64,000 nt of DNA from Spirodela intermedia (GCA_902729315.2 LR746265.1:8489392-8553391); one strand, 5' to 3'; counted from the stretch's first letter, positions 11,531 through 24,575 are shown. Notes: a model not told the origin generated them from the letters alone. Translations and numbers: made by a program.

Positions 11531-11850
11531 GAATATGTAGGATCAATATTATTCTTGAATGAGTATTGATAATTGAAACATCTTGTAAATATATCTATGA
11601 GTGAAGAAGTGATAAAGATGTGAATAGAAGAAGTGAAGTCTAGATTGTTATTCCAAAGAGTGTTTAAACATTTAAGTGCTTGACATCATTCTTAAATACT
11701 TGATATAAGAATCCAAAGTATTTAAAGGTGCATCATTTCTAATTATATACTTTTTTTTTTCCTATATTGAAATATGATATTTGAGATTTGTAAAATTTTA
11801 TTTTCGTAATTCCATTGCTAAGGGACTAGCAATGATTTAAGTTGGGGGTG
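11531..11850 (+). mobile_element. 3' untranslated tract and polypurine tract of left X
   Basis: After the deletion point the sequence matches the 3' end of the other X copies (GATCAATAT, GTGAAGAAGTGATAAAG), ending in TTTAAGTTGGGGGTG directly before the 3' LTR. Confidence 0.7.
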
Positions 11851-13480
11851 TGATAAGTCTTCATTATTATGAGTTAATAATTAGTAAATAATATAGATTT
11901 AGCCTTAACTCATGATAAATAGACTTATATTTGTGTTAAAGTGTGAAAAGAGGTTTTCAATTGATTAACGTGAATTTTTGGGTAATTATGTGATTTTATA
12001 TAATTTTTACAGTCTTACTTTTGAGATAAATGAAGAACAAGAAATAAAAATAAAAATATTATAAAATGGTGGGACCCGCTGGCCAGTTGGGCCCACAAGC
12101 AGGTTAGAAGCACAGTCAGGGAGTAGCCGCGAGCAAGGGATCGAACGACTTGAACCGATGGGGGCATGTGTGTGCCACTCCCCTTTCACATCACTAGTGG
12201 CCAGCCGGCTGTGGGGCAAGGAGTGGTTGTACACGCGAGAGAAGGGACTTTGCTTAGAAAGCTAACATTACTATATATTCACTTAAAAAATTAGCACACA
12301 GCTGATGTGGGACTAAACCCGCGTCACACCTTCCTCAGAAGAGGCGGGCGACTGACATAGGTTCGAGTTCTTCTAGAGTCAAAAGTCATATATTTTTATC
12401 TAATTATTGTGACTTTTCTGCAGATCGCTGGTGAAGGATTAAGTAACGAGAATCACTAGATCATCGGCAAAAATCTCATCAATGCGACTCGCAGAGCATT
12501 GCTACTAAAATTGCTGAAGGATTCGCGATAAAAGGATTGCGAATCCATCAAGTAAATCATCCCCGATTAATCAACAAACAAGCCGTCGTCAAGAAGAGGA
12601 CAATCCGTCGAGAGACAAGTCGCCACCTCCTGAGAGTGTACCAGATGCGATGAAGAGCCTCCTCTTGCTGCACGGACCTAAGGATGAAGCTCTGTGACAC
12701 ATGCCCCACCTCCATTCAGCTCCTCTCCGTCGAGTGACACCTGCCGGAGAGCTGTAAAGTTACCATTTTTCCACTCCGCCGAGTGACAGCCACTAGAGAC
12801 GACTCAATGACCCATTTCATTAATCTCTAGACTTCACGAGAAAATCTAGAGATTGCCCACGTTGTCTTTGTCCAAGGAGAGCCTTCGAGGCTATAGACAC
12901 TGTATGACGATCCTCCCAAACACTCAGGATTCCGGTGCATCACCGACACATCGCTGTCGCGACGCCAGAACTCTGTTTTCTTGCTTTCAATTTACTTTAT
13001 GCTTCATTTAGTGATAATTTTTGTGTTTTTAAGTTATCAAAATATACTTTGTTCAATTATGATTCTTTGAGCTTTTACAGATCTTAATTTGATTAATTAA
13101 ATCGTCTATAATCGCTTACGTAAGAATCATCAGGTGGAACTCTATTTTTGCCTAATTCATGTTCGTCGGGTGCTGACATCATCCCGACATCGACACCCTT
13201 ATTTCCCTTTTTTTTGTGAATTTTAAATATATTTTCTTTTCATTTCCTAGTATAAAATTCATAGAAAATCATATTCATTGAGAAAAATTCTAAATAATTA
13301 CGAGATATTATATTACATCCTTGTGATCGACATGGAAAATTATCGTTATTTAGGAAGTTTTATTGAATTATAATTGATATATTTATTCAGAAATACTTCT
13401 AAATATTCGAAAATTTGTATTTTCTAGTTTTATAAATTTTATATTTGCATGATTTAATATACAACGACTAAGTCACATCA
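11851..13480 (+). repeat. 3' LTR of left X
   Basis: 1630 bp, from TGATAAGTC to AAGTCACATCA, adjacent to the polypurine tract. Confidence 0.8.
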
Positions 13481-14276
13481 CCTCCCCTCTACTTGAGTCT
13501 TGCATTGTCCTTAATGCATGTGAGAGAAGGGAAAAGAGAAGAAAATTCTGATTTTTATGCCCCATCTACTACACTATTGTCCTTGAATAGTTCTAACTAA
13601 AGCACTCGACCAATAAAATATGTCTGAAACAAAAGCTAGTAAGGAAATGCATAAAAAGAAATGATAGTTCTCCTCACGATAAAATATGTGCATACACACA
13701 AATAGATCAAGTTCTCAAATATCTGCTAGAGACCAACCAATCACCTCTCTCTATGTCCTAAGTACATCAAGTAATCTATTCTCTTGATCCTTAGACAAAT
13801 ACGATGATATAATCATTGGATAAGTTTGATGTTAATCAAAAAATACATGCTTTAGTGAAGATGGTTGATAAGTCTTCATTATCATGAGTTAATAATTAAT
13901 TAATAATATAGTTTTAATCTAAACTCATGATAAATAGACTTATATTTACGTCAAATTATGAAAAATAGTTTTTAGTTAGTTAATTTTGCTAATTATGGGA
14001 TTTTATGTGAATTTATATAATTTTTATAATCTTATTTTTGAGTTAAATAAAGAGAAATAAAATAAAAAGATAGAAGAAAGAGAAAACATGCCACCTAGTC
14101 GAGCCCATAAATAGGTTGGAAGCATTGACAGGCGGAATCGTGAGTAAGGGCATGAGCGACTAAAGATGGACTAATAAGGGGCACATGTGCATCACTCGCC
14201 TTCCACATCATCAATGGCTAGTCGGGCATGTGATAAAGAGTAGCCGTACACATGTGAGAAAGGGACACATTTATTA
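13481..14276 (-). mobile_element. Left-flank retroelement tract, LTR fragment and empty ATAAT site, unit B
   Basis: 13481-13865 is the reverse complement of the tract ending in the purine run CTCAAGTAG...GGGAGG and matches 33193-33600 and 61558-61876. 13866-14271 is an LTR 5' fragment. 14272-14276 (ATTAT) is the ATAAT site read on the other strand, uninterrupted here, whereas X sits in it in units A and C. No gene seen. Confidence 0.7.
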
Positions 14277-15492
14277 TCAAGTGTAGTATTACTATATATC
14301 AACCTCAGAACTCGACATATAATCAATGTGGGACTAAACCTGGGGTCACAGCCTTCGAAAAGTTTTAATAATTTTAATATCCCTTATTTAGTAAACCATA
14401 GAAATTTAAAATTTATAAAACTAGAAAACACTAATTTTTAGATATTTAAAAGTATTTTTGAATAATTATATCAATTATAGTTTAATGAAAGGTCTAAAAA
14501 TAGTAGAAATTTTCTAGGTGAATCACATGGATGTAATATAATGTCAGGTAATATTTCAGAAATGTTCTCAAAGAATACGATTTTTTATGAATTTTAAATT
14601 AAAAAAGAAAAGAAAATATATTTCAAATTTCTGAAAAAGGGAAATAAATGTGTAGATGTCAAAATGATGTCAGCACCTAATGAATGCAAACCAGGCAGAA
14701 ATAGAGTTCTACCTAGTGATTTTTAGATAAGTGATTATAGATGATTTAATTAGTCAAATTAAGATCTGTAAAAGCTAGAAGAATCGTTACAATAAGTATT
14801 TAACAAGCCTTGTTGATCCTAATTTTGCATGTGGAAGCCCCACGAAATCAGCTAAGGTGCTACTACGATTTTTATTTTATTTTCTCTAAAGTAATCTTTA
14901 CCATGTTCTATCCTTTTGTCTCAAGTTTAATCATGATTAATGATTTGTAAAAGCATCAACTAATTTGAAAACTTTTTGACTGACTACTAATCAAGAAAGA
15001 GAAAGATTCAATTTACTACTCATAGTTAATAATAAGAATTCATAACATAAATCCAGCAAAAGATCAAACTAGATTTTCTCAATTTAAGAGTGGGTTATAT
15101 GCACCATGAAAGATGATGAACTTCATCATTTAGTTATAAGCATTATAGCACCTGATGTAATCTCATGTATTCACCCTCATGCATTTATTCTTCCCCCCCA
15201 AACAACCATTCGCATTGTCCTCAATGCATCTATTTAAGAGAAAAAGGAGAAAGCATTAAATGTGCAAATTGATTTTCACTCTTCATCCTTCTGATTTTCT
15301 TTTGTATTAATCTATGTCATGATATGCACTTCTTCTAGAACGCTAGATCTGTTTGCTTAATAAAAACTCCAGAAAAATATCAAAGGATAGAGAAAAATAA
15401 TAAAAAAGGAATGTAGTGGAAAAGAAAGCTATGCCATCTTAGAGTACATGATGGAGGGGAAGTTCTAAGAAGATTGAGGTTCAATGGATGGA
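14277..15492 (-). mobile_element. Inverted LTR fragments and 3' internal region, unit B
   Basis: This is the reverse complement of 7773-9000 in unit A: the LTR fragment pair (14277-14800), then the element 3' region including the purine tract seen here as CCCCCCC near 15193-15199. No gene seen. Confidence 0.65.
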
Positions 15493-15919
15493 TCATATAA
15501 TTGAGTGGAAATGGGTAAAGAAGGAGGGTTCATTTTCTAAATAAGGTTTTAATCTTTGCCCATTCACATTAAAAATTTTACCAATTTTCAGATCTGTAAT
15601 TAATACTGCACCACAGTCAAAAACTTTAATCACAAGGTATGGTCCATCCCATCTAGATTTTAATTTCTCGAGGAATAGTTTCAATCTAGAATTGTAAAGC
15701 CAAACTTTTTGATGCTCATGAAAACTCTTTTTGCTAACCTTCTTGTGATAAAAAGCCATCATTTTTGCTTTGTAAATCACAGAATTCTCGTACATCTCAT
15801 TGGGTAGTTCTTGAAGCTCTTGCAACTGCAACATATGGTGCTTACCTATGGCGTCTAAAGAGAGATTAAGATTCTTTATAACCTAATAGGCTATGTTCGA
15901 TCTCCATAGGAAGTTGACA
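15493..15919 (-). pseudogene. Ty3/gypsy integrase C-terminal remnant, unit B
   Basis: Inverted copy of the 7346-7772 remnant. The 113-codon open part (15493-15834) keeps the YNSRLKLF and RWDGPY motifs. As in unit A, a stop replaces the expected Trp upstream and the catalytic core is absent. Confidence 0.85.
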
Positions 15920-15926
15920 AACCTTT

Positions 15927-18900
15927 TGACATGACTTAGTTGTTGTATTGTAAATCACGTAAATTTTAAAAAATAAAAAATAAAAAATAAAAATCACGTA
16001 AATTTAAAAATTATAAAACTAGAAAATATTAATTTTTAGATATTTAGAAGTATTTCTAAACAAATATATCAATTATAATTCAATCAAATTTACAAAATTA
16101 GTGGTAATTTTCCAAGTCGATCATAGAGATGTAATATAATATTGGGTAACTTTTTAATATTTTTCTCAAAGAATATAATTTTTTTATGAGAAATGAAAAT
16201 AAAATATACTTAAATTTGTGAAAAAAGAAAATAAGGGTATGGATGTTAGGATGATGTCAGCGCCTGACGAATGTGAATCAAATAGAAATAGAGTTTTGTC
16301 TAGCAAATTTTGTGTAAGCAATTACAGACGATCTAATTGATCAAATTAAGATCTGTAAAAGGTGGAAGAATCGTAATTGAATCAAATATAGTTTAGTAAA
16401 TTTAAATCACACAAATTGTCACTAAATGAATTAGAAATTAAGTTGAAAGTAGAAAAATAAAGTTCTAACATCACGGCAACAATGTGTCGATGATGTACGA
16501 GAAGTTTGAGCAGTCAAGAAGATTGTTGTGCAGTGTCTACGGCCTCAAAGGCTCTTTTTTGACAAGGACGACGTGGGCAATCTCTAGATATCCTTGTGAA
16601 ATATAAAGATCAATAAAATAGGTCGTCAAATTATCTCCGACAGCTGTCACTCAGTGAAATGAAAAAATGATGACTTTGTGACTCTCTAGCAGTTGTCACC
16701 CGACGTAGAAGAGTTAGATGGAGGTGGGGCGTGTGTTAAAGAGCTTCCTCCTCATGTCTATGCAGCAAGAGGAGGCACTTCATCGCATCTAGTATGCTCA
16801 CAGGAGGTGGCAACTCGTCTCTTGATAGATTGTCCTCTTCTCGATGACAACTTGTTCATCGATCAATCAAAGATGATTTACTCGATGGATTCATGATCCT
16901 TTTATCGTGAATTGTTTTTTAGCAATTTTAGTAACAATGCTTTGCGAATTGCGTTGAATTTTTTTTACCAATGATCTAATAATTTTAGTGGCTTAATCCT
17001 TCACTAGTGATCTATAAGAAAGTCGAGATAATCTTTCATTGGGCTTTAGGAAGATTCGAACCCGTGCTGATTGCCCGCCTACATGAGAGAGATTAAAATA
17101 AATACTCTAATACCCTTATCAAGTGACATCGTCATAGTATATCTCTATTATAACTAAGGAGTAATTTAGGTCTTAAAACCTTCAAAGTCTTTCAAGGGAA
17201 GGTGTGATGTGGGTTTAGTCCCACATTGCTTGTGTGCCAAAGTTTTAGGCGAATATATAGTAATATCACATTTACAAGTGATAAGTCTTCACTATCATGA
17301 GTTAATAATTAGTAAATAATATAGTTTTAACCTTAACTCATAATAAATAGACTTATATTTGCGTTAAATTATGAAAAGTGGTTTTCAGTTAATTAATGTG
17401 AATTTTTAGGTAATTATGTGATTTTACATGAAATTATATGATTTTTACAATCTTACTTTTGAGATAAATGATGAAAAATAAATAAATAAATAAAAATAAG
17501 ACAAAATGAGGGGGATCTACCAGCCAACTGGGCCTGCAAGCGGGTCGGAAGCATAGTCAGGGAGTAGTCGCAAGCAAGGGCTTGAGCGGCTTGGATAGAT
17601 AGGGGCACGTGTGTGCCACTCCCCTTCCACATCACCGGTGGCCAATCGGCTATGGGGTAAGGAGTGGTCGTACATGTGAGAGAAGAGACTTTGCTTAGAA
17701 ATCTAACATTACTATATATTCGCCCGAAAATTCAGTGCACAATCGATGTGGGACTAAACCCGTGTCACACCTTCCTCAGAAGGGGGGCGGGCAACCAGCG
17801 CGGGTTCGAATCCTCCTAGAGCCAAAACTCGTATTTTTTTAATCTGATTATCACGACTTTCTTGTAGATCGCTGGTGAAGGATTCAGCAACCAGAATCGC
17901 TAGATCATTAGTGAAAATCTCATCAACATTTGCGGAGTATTGTTACCAAAACTATTGAACGATTCACGATAAAAAGATTGCAAATCTATCAAGTAAAGTA
18001 TCTCTGATTGATTGACGAACAAGCCGTCGTTGGGAAGAGGACGATCTGTTGGGAGACGAGTGGCCACTTCTTGAGAGCATACCAGATGCGATGAAAAGCC
18101 TCCTCTTGCTATGCAGACCTGAGGATGAAGCTCCCTAACATGTGCCCCACCTCCATCTAGCTCCTCTCTGTCGAGTGATAGTCACTAGAGAGCCACAAAG
18201 TTGTTATTTTTCTACTTCACCGGGTGACACCTGTCGGAGACGATTCGACAACCTACTTCATTGATCTCTAGACTTCACAAGGAGATTTAGAGATTGCCCA
18301 CATTGTCTTTGTCCAAGGAGAGCTTTCGAGGGTGTGGACATTACACGACGATCCTCCCCAATGCTCAAGATTCCAGTGTATCGTCGATGCATCGTTGTCG
18401 TGACGTCGGAACTTTGTTTTCTTACTTTCAACTTACTTTACGCTTCATTAAAAATTAGTGATAATTTTTGCTATTTTAATTTACCAAAATATACTTCATT
18501 CTATTATGATTCTTTTGGCTTTTACAGATCTTAATTTGATTAATTAAATCATCTATAATCACTTACATAAGAATTTTTGGGCGGAATTCTATTTCTGCCC
18601 GATTCGCATTCGCAGGGCGCTGATGTCATCTTGACATCCGCACCCTTATTTCCTTTTTTGTGAATTTTAAATATATTTTCTTTTTATTTCTTAGTATAAA
18701 ATTTATAGAAAATCATATTCATTGAGAAAAATTATGAATACATACCAGATATTATATTATATCTCTGTGCCTGACCTGTAAAATTATTGCTATTTATGAA
18801 AGTTTTATTGAATTATAATTGATATATTTATTTAGAAATACTTCTAAATATCTAAAAGTTCATATTTTCTAGTTTTATAAATTTTAGATTTGCGTGATTT

Positions 18901-19347
18901 AATATACAATGATTGAGTCACGTCAACAAGTAATGAGTATATTTCTCTCACATGTACAACCACTCTTTGCCTCAGTCTTGGCTGGCCACCGGTGACGTGG
19001 AAAGGGAGTGGCGCACACATGGCTCCATTGGTCCTAGTCACCCAAGCCCTTGCTCACGGCTCCCCCTGACTACCCTTCTGATCTACTTGCAGGCCTAGTT
19101 GGCTGATAGGTCCCCTCTTTTTGCTATATTTTTATTTTAATTTCTTTTTCTTGATTTATCTCAAAAAATAGGATTATAAAAATCATATAAATACATAAAA
19201 AACTTATCTAATTAGCTAAAAAAATCACATTAATCAATTGAAAACTATTTTTCATAATTTAATAGAAATATAAGTCTATTTATCATGAGTTAAGGTTAAA
19301 AATATATTATTTACTAATTAATAAGTCATGATAATGAAAACTTATCA
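15927..19347 (-). mobile_element. LTR of unit B, interrupted by a solo LTR
   Basis: Reverse copy of the 5614-7337 LTR, starting TGACATGACTTAG and ending CTTATCA next to the kinase cassette. It is split at 17274-17278 by the solo LTR 17279-18925 and resumes at 18931. Removing the insertion restores the sequence of unit A exactly at the site. Confidence 0.85.
17279..18925 (+). mobile_element. Solo LTR with 5-bp target duplication, unit B
   Basis: 1647 bp from TGATAAGTCTTCACTATCATG to GTCACGTCA, flanked by ACAAG at 17274-17278 and 18926-18930. It contains the TATA motif ACTATATATTCGCC and a perfect Pol III B-box-like GGTTCGAATCC near 17805-17815. The same insertion, with the same length, site and relative orientation, occurs in unit D at 55101-56747. 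Confidence 0.9.
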
Positions 19348-20906
19348 GTGGTTTCCTATTATGACAAAAAAAGACATTATATTAAAAAATAATAAAGGTA
19401 AAAATATTGTACTTGAAAATATTATCAATTTACTTGAAAATATTGTACATGTATTCTTAAAAAGGCAAAAATCTCATTTTATATGTGTAAAACTATATAC
19501 AAATTTATATACAATATAGATTTGGCTCAAAAACATTTAATAGGGGTCGCATATAGAATTATGTAACTCTTAATTACAATTTTACATTAGACTACAGTCA
19601 AAATAGATAATAATTTTTTTCAATAAATAGTTTCCATGATTAATTCATCATCCTCATAAATGTGATGGTCGGCACACTTGTTAATACATTAACTTTCCTA
19701 CTTATACTAAAAGTCCTACTTTAGACAAGAAATTTATTTTCCACTCATCAATGGAATGAATCAAGATTTGACGATGGGTACATTTTGCTTCAAGTTTAGG
19801 AAAACATCTAGAGGGTGCAATGTATAAAAAGTATATACGATGACATTCACCCATGTGAATCATATAAGATTTAACTTTGTCAAGATATGCTTTTCAAATT
19901 GAAAACATTACAAAGCATAGCTATGTGACTTTTATTTCAAACTCCTCTTTATCTACCCAATCTTCTATGAATCTAGATGCTTCTTAATTTTTAGATCATC
20001 ACTAAAGAAATCATACTTATACTATGATGGGAACCAATTACGACATTACATTACTTTTAGTTTTGGACTACATGTGGTTCTAAACACATTATGGGGTGGA
20101 TGTGTGTCCTTTGGTGGACACATAAGCTTCCAATACATAATTCTTATTTCTTCATAACTTTACATATTCTAATAAATAATATTTAATCATAGTGATTAGT
20201 AATTATAAATATAACCTAAACTATCAAATTCGTGCCATTTAATCCAATACTTGTAGTGTTCATTTATTTACTGATAAAATTTTCATTTTGGTAAACTATA
20301 GTAATTATTCATTGCAACTAATCATTATGATTGTATGAAATAATATTAGATTTCTTCCCTTTAATACTGTATTTTTATGTGCCAGCTTTCTTATAAAAAA
20401 GTAATATTCATTATTTATGCATAAAATTTACATTTATCGGTCTAATAATTATTTCTGATAATTTGTAAGTGTGAACGTACTTAAACATATTATATTCCTG
20501 TACTCAATAGGTTACGTCCAAAGTGGTGCCATTTCCAAGGTGAATAGATAGTAGGTACAAAACATTTCTAAAGTTTAAATGTTGGCAATAAATGATACAT
20601 ATTCCTAGCAAGAGTAACTATGATATAAATATCTACTTATACTCACGCCCTCTAAATGATTGTCTTGTATTATTATCATTGATTGATATAGTTTCTGTTT
20701 TTGCATAAATATTAATTACACACCTTTATCAATAGCTATGATTACATTAAAAAAGTATTATATTCATGCCCTTAATATGAGGCTTTTAAACTATCGTTTT
20801 CTTTATGAATAAATAATAACAATAATAATAAATAATTTAGTCATGAGATTTATGTTTTCTCAATTGGCACTTTACAGATTTTATTTATATTCTTACATGT
20901 ACATGG

Positions 20907-23237
20907 TCATGGTCTGTCATCAATCAAACATTTTATCCGTTTCTTTCTATGACACTCATCTTCTTCATTATTTACCTGCAATCTTCCACGTTTTTGGTGA
21001 ACCTGTTGGAAACATGGTCAGCCTATTTAACAACAGATGATAGAGCCATGAAAAAGAGATAAAACCATCTGACATAAAATAAAAATATGTGAGGTAATTT
21101 CAGTGATGTCATGTTTGCAACCACCTTCAAAATTGCATCAATCCGAATGGTCTTTAACAGGGTGCAGGGGGGGCATATCAAGCTTCCAAAAAGAGAAATG
21201 AGCTTCGAGTAGGTGGGCTGCTCAACAAATTGTATCTTCTTCACTGCTTCAAGGAATTGTGCAAAAGGAGGGGGACAGCCACCACACAGCGTCTCGGGGG
21301 AGGTTACAGTCTTGTTCATGAAGACTAGAAACCTCTTGTCATTCCCCTACATAGTTGGCATAAGAATCAGCAAGTGATCAATCAAAGAGATGGGAGAACA
21401 TGTACAAGTAGAGGTGAAAGCAAACCTGATAGCCTTCCCACGGCAGCCTTCCTTTAATCAAAAAAATCAGAGTGTAGGCCAATGACTCAAGATCATCTCT
21501 TCTACTCGCTGTGAGGCCTAAATGTGCATGGACGCTTGCATATCGTGTTGTGCCCCTAGGGAACATGAGATAGATAGTAAGGTAGGGGTAAGATTTTATG
21601 AATCCTCCTCTTAGCTAAGAATTTAGGGAAAAAATAGAATATCGTTTCCCAAAAAACCTGAAATTATCTGGCTGTTGGCATAAGCTGACATGCTGGCCTG
21701 ACAAACTGTCCCTCCACATTGAAGCTGATTAAAATATTAATGACACCAATTAGCATTTGTACAGGCTCTGAACAAAGCACAAAAATATCACTGATGTTGA
21801 TACAGACAGGGACTTCTCAGTCAAGACGAATTTGTTTATATACTTGGAAAAACAAACCCTACTCTAAAATCAATAGGTGCGAAAGGTGAAAACAAGAAGT
21901 GATTGGAATGCAGCAACATACCCAGCCCAAAGTCGATGAGAAAAAGCTTCTTCTCCCCTGAGCTTCCGGGTTTACCCAACAATAAATTCTCTGGCTTGAC
22001 GTCTCCATGCACAAACCTGGCATGTTTTTTTTTTTGTGTGGGTGGAGGGAGGGAGGGGAGTGCACAAGGGAGCAATGAATTGATTACTGTGACCTTTGCA
22101 AAAATTTAATTGAAAAAATATCACACTGCCACAAAGCCATACGTACCCTTTTTGGTGTAGCTTCTCAAGGATGGATATTGCCTCCACAGCAATACAAGCC
22201 ACCATATTTGGTGGCATTCTGTCCAAGGAGTTAGTCAAACTCAATAGCACAATTCTCAACAGAATATTGACTTTGAATATGAAGTCAAGATTATTTTCTT
22301 ACACTTGCCCAATGGATATGAACACATCCAGGAGACTTGGTCCAAGGATGTCCATGATCTGCAGCAATCATCATCAACAATATCATAATTAGCTTTCAAT
22401 AAAAAACATCATTCGAGGAAACAATAAAATGAAAGACTCTACGCCAACCATGATGAAATAATCTCCTTGGCGGCCCTTGTAGTGCACCCTAGGCAATCCA
22501 TAGCATCCCTTGAGATGGCTAAAACCATATTCACAAAGTCAGATGAAGAACGTAGTTTTAGATCGACACAATACGTAATAAATTAGAGCAGTAGGGGGTG
22601 TCTTCTTACTCATAAACTTGCCATTCATATGGGGGGCCAAATCTGCAACCCGTGCTATTTCTATGCTCAAACTTCAGTGCTACCTACACCCACCGCAGGA
22701 AAATGAAAGAGACAACATAAAACAGCAGTATTTAAAGATTCCCTTGGCAGGAGTGATGGGAGGTTGAAACTAAACCTTAAAGGCATTGGGCCCATCGCCC
22801 TGAGATCCACCAGCCACCCTTCGTCCAATGTAGACCAGCCCAAAACCTCCTGCACCCAACATTCTCTCTACCTTGTATAATGGAGAATTTCCGACCTGCA
22901 CCTGTCGATTTTGGATAGGACATTCCTATTGTCAAGATGTGATGTGCTTTGGGATGGAGAGAGAAAGCTCTCTACAGTCGCCGTCAAGGAAAGGAATGAG
23001 GGACGTCGAAGCATGTACCCGATCCGGGATGGGAGACATCCTCGCTTCCTCCTGTAGCCCGACAACCTCGTCCACACTTCCTCCCTCGATTCCAGCTGCT
23101 TTCTCAACAGGACAGCCCGCCACCAAGTTCTGATGGTTTTTCTGGGTGGGGAATAACGCTCGGGAGAGCTGCAGGTACGGAGGGTGTTGTTTCCTGCCGG
23201 AAATCACCGGGTTCTTCTCCAGAAACTGGTCGATCGC
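20907..23237 (-). CDS. MUT9-like/EL1-type kinase, C-terminally truncated, copy B
   Basis: Same 11-exon structure as copy A on the minus strand: exons 23237-23019, 22901-22776, 22683-22610, 22518-22449, 22358-22303, 22218-22147, 22016-21922, 21724-21658, 21555-21426, 21346-21125 and 21002-20907. All splice sites, the glycine loop, the catalytic HGD and the DFG are kept, and I see no stop or frameshift in the joined frame. The stop truncates the family's C-terminal region just as in A. Promoter and leader lie to the right (23918-24290). With A it forms an inverted gene pair pointing toward each other across about 17 kb of retroelements. The start codon is unresolved. Confidence 0.85.
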
Positions 23238-23917
23238 TCAGCGATCCGAAAATCGAATGTGCCCCTTGATTCAACACGCTCACCCGTCACCGTCAATCGA
23301 TAAACCTTGCTGAAATAATCTTTTCTCCTCCAGACGGTAACACTCATCCGTCCCCAAAGAGCAATCGGATGGAAGTCTAAAGAAGAAGATAGATCCCCCT
23401 ACCCAGACCAAACATCAAATCGAATCAGCAACGAAGCGGCAAAACAAATCGGAAGAAGGTAAATAAATAAGAGGAAGGAGGAAAGCCAGAGCTTTCTTCA
23501 GCAATCTCGCACCACCCGCACCACCGCAGGCAACCGAAAGTCCAAATCAAAGAAAATAAAGATCCCATCCAAAGAGTCCACAAGAAGATGCCCCCGACAC
23601 AGAAAATCACGAACCCATCGAAAGACGGCACTAGAACATAACCCCCGAATCAACGAAAGGCGAGAATTCGTCGAAAGACGGCACTAGAACATACCCGGAG
23701 CGGCCTTTCAGGGAAGCAGAAGCCTGGGAACGTACGACCTCTCCGTGAGGCGGCGCCGACCGTGACCTCGGCGTCTTCGGCGGTGGACTCCTCCGCCGGA
23801 TGCGGCCTCCCACTCTTCCTCCGGATTCGCGCACGAGAAAGGGTTCCAGAAGAACTCGACGGAGAGGAGAGGAGAAGGCGGCAGGCTGTCCGAACTCCGC
23901 CGTGCTTCGTAGAGCGA

Positions 23918-24290
23918 GGACGCATCCACAGAAAGAAAGCGAGAGCAAGATAGAGTGAGAGAGAGCAGACAGACAAAGGGAGCGAGAAAAGGCGCGAAAG
24001 AAAGAGAGATCAATGACAGCCTTACTCTATCACCCGCTCTTCTTTCACGTTCTGCCATTAGGTACGGATCTCCAATTACATTTCTCTTTGAGGTCTGACG
24101 TAAATTGTGCCAATTTCTGTTCACGATGTCCGTTGAAATGTCGTCGAACCCGTGTGGGCCACGTGTCCCACATCTGCTTAAGTGTCATGCCAACTCGTCG
24201 GTTCTGCTTCCACTGTCGACCTGTTGATGGTTTAACTTTTAGCCTCTGAATATTCCGGCCCATTGGGTCACTTGGCTCGGCCCAGCCCAA
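23918..24290 (-). promoter_or_regulatory. Kinase promoter and leader, copy B
   Basis: Holds the same G-box core (24160-24165), site II motifs and pyrimidine-rich leader as copy A, all intact. Only about 170 bases of upstream cassette remain before the rearrangement breakpoint at 24460. Confidence 0.5.
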
Positions 24291-24458
24291 CTCATTCTGA
24301 TTTTCTTTTATTTTAGACCTTTATATCAAAACCTCTTAGAAATTATGAGAAATTCTAGAAAATTTCAAAAAATCCAGGATAAAATTTAGAAAATCCTAAA
24401 ACTCACATAAAAAATATTTCATGCATAATTATTTAAAATTAATTATCTTAAAATAATT

Positions 24459-24501
24459 TTGATGATCCATTAGAAGTAAATGAGAATATTAAGATCGAAA
24501 A
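24459..24501. other. Templated filler at rearrangement breakpoint
   Basis: About 42 bases between the truncated cassette and the LTR remnant match 26209-26251 of the adjacent X element (TGATGATCCATTAGAAG through AAGATCGAAAAT), in the same orientation. A copied fragment at a junction is typical of microhomology-mediated or template-switching repair. Confidence 0.8.
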
Positions 24502-24557
24502 TTTTAAATTTTAAATTTATGTGATTTACAGTAAGATGACTAAGTCACGTCAAATTT

Positions 24558-24575
24558 TGGCACCATTGCTAAGAG
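24558..24575 (+). promoter_or_regulatory. Primer-binding site of right X (tRNA-Asp type, decayed)
   Basis: TGGCACCATTGCTAAGAG lies 5 bases after the LTR end. It keeps TGGC, CC and TTGC of the tRNA-Asp complement. All but the last difference are C-to-T or G-to-A. Confidence 0.65.

Larger units (their letters stand above)
9005..13480 (+). mobile_element. Element X, left copy: gag-only LTR retrotransposon (chimeric flanks)
   Basis: 5' LTR 9005-10642, primer-binding site at 10648, gag remnant, internal deletions, polypurine tract AAGTTGGGGG at about 11839-11848, and 3' LTR 11851-13480. No reverse transcriptase or integrase motif is seen. The left flank is ATAAT (unit A type). The right flank is CCTCCCCTCTACTTG, the reverse complement of the purine tract of unit B. 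The ends therefore do not share a target duplication, indicating recombination or rearrangement through X. Confidence 0.75.
19348..24460 (-). repeat. Kinase cassette, copy B (inverted)
   Basis: Reverse copy of the A cassette. It shares small differences from A with copy D (for example the AGATATTTATATCATAG variant near 20615-20632), so B and D are sisters. Its promoter-side end is cut at 24460, about 100 bases short of the A cassette start, where filler sequence begins. The gene-free 3' flank is 19348-20880. Confidence 0.9.
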
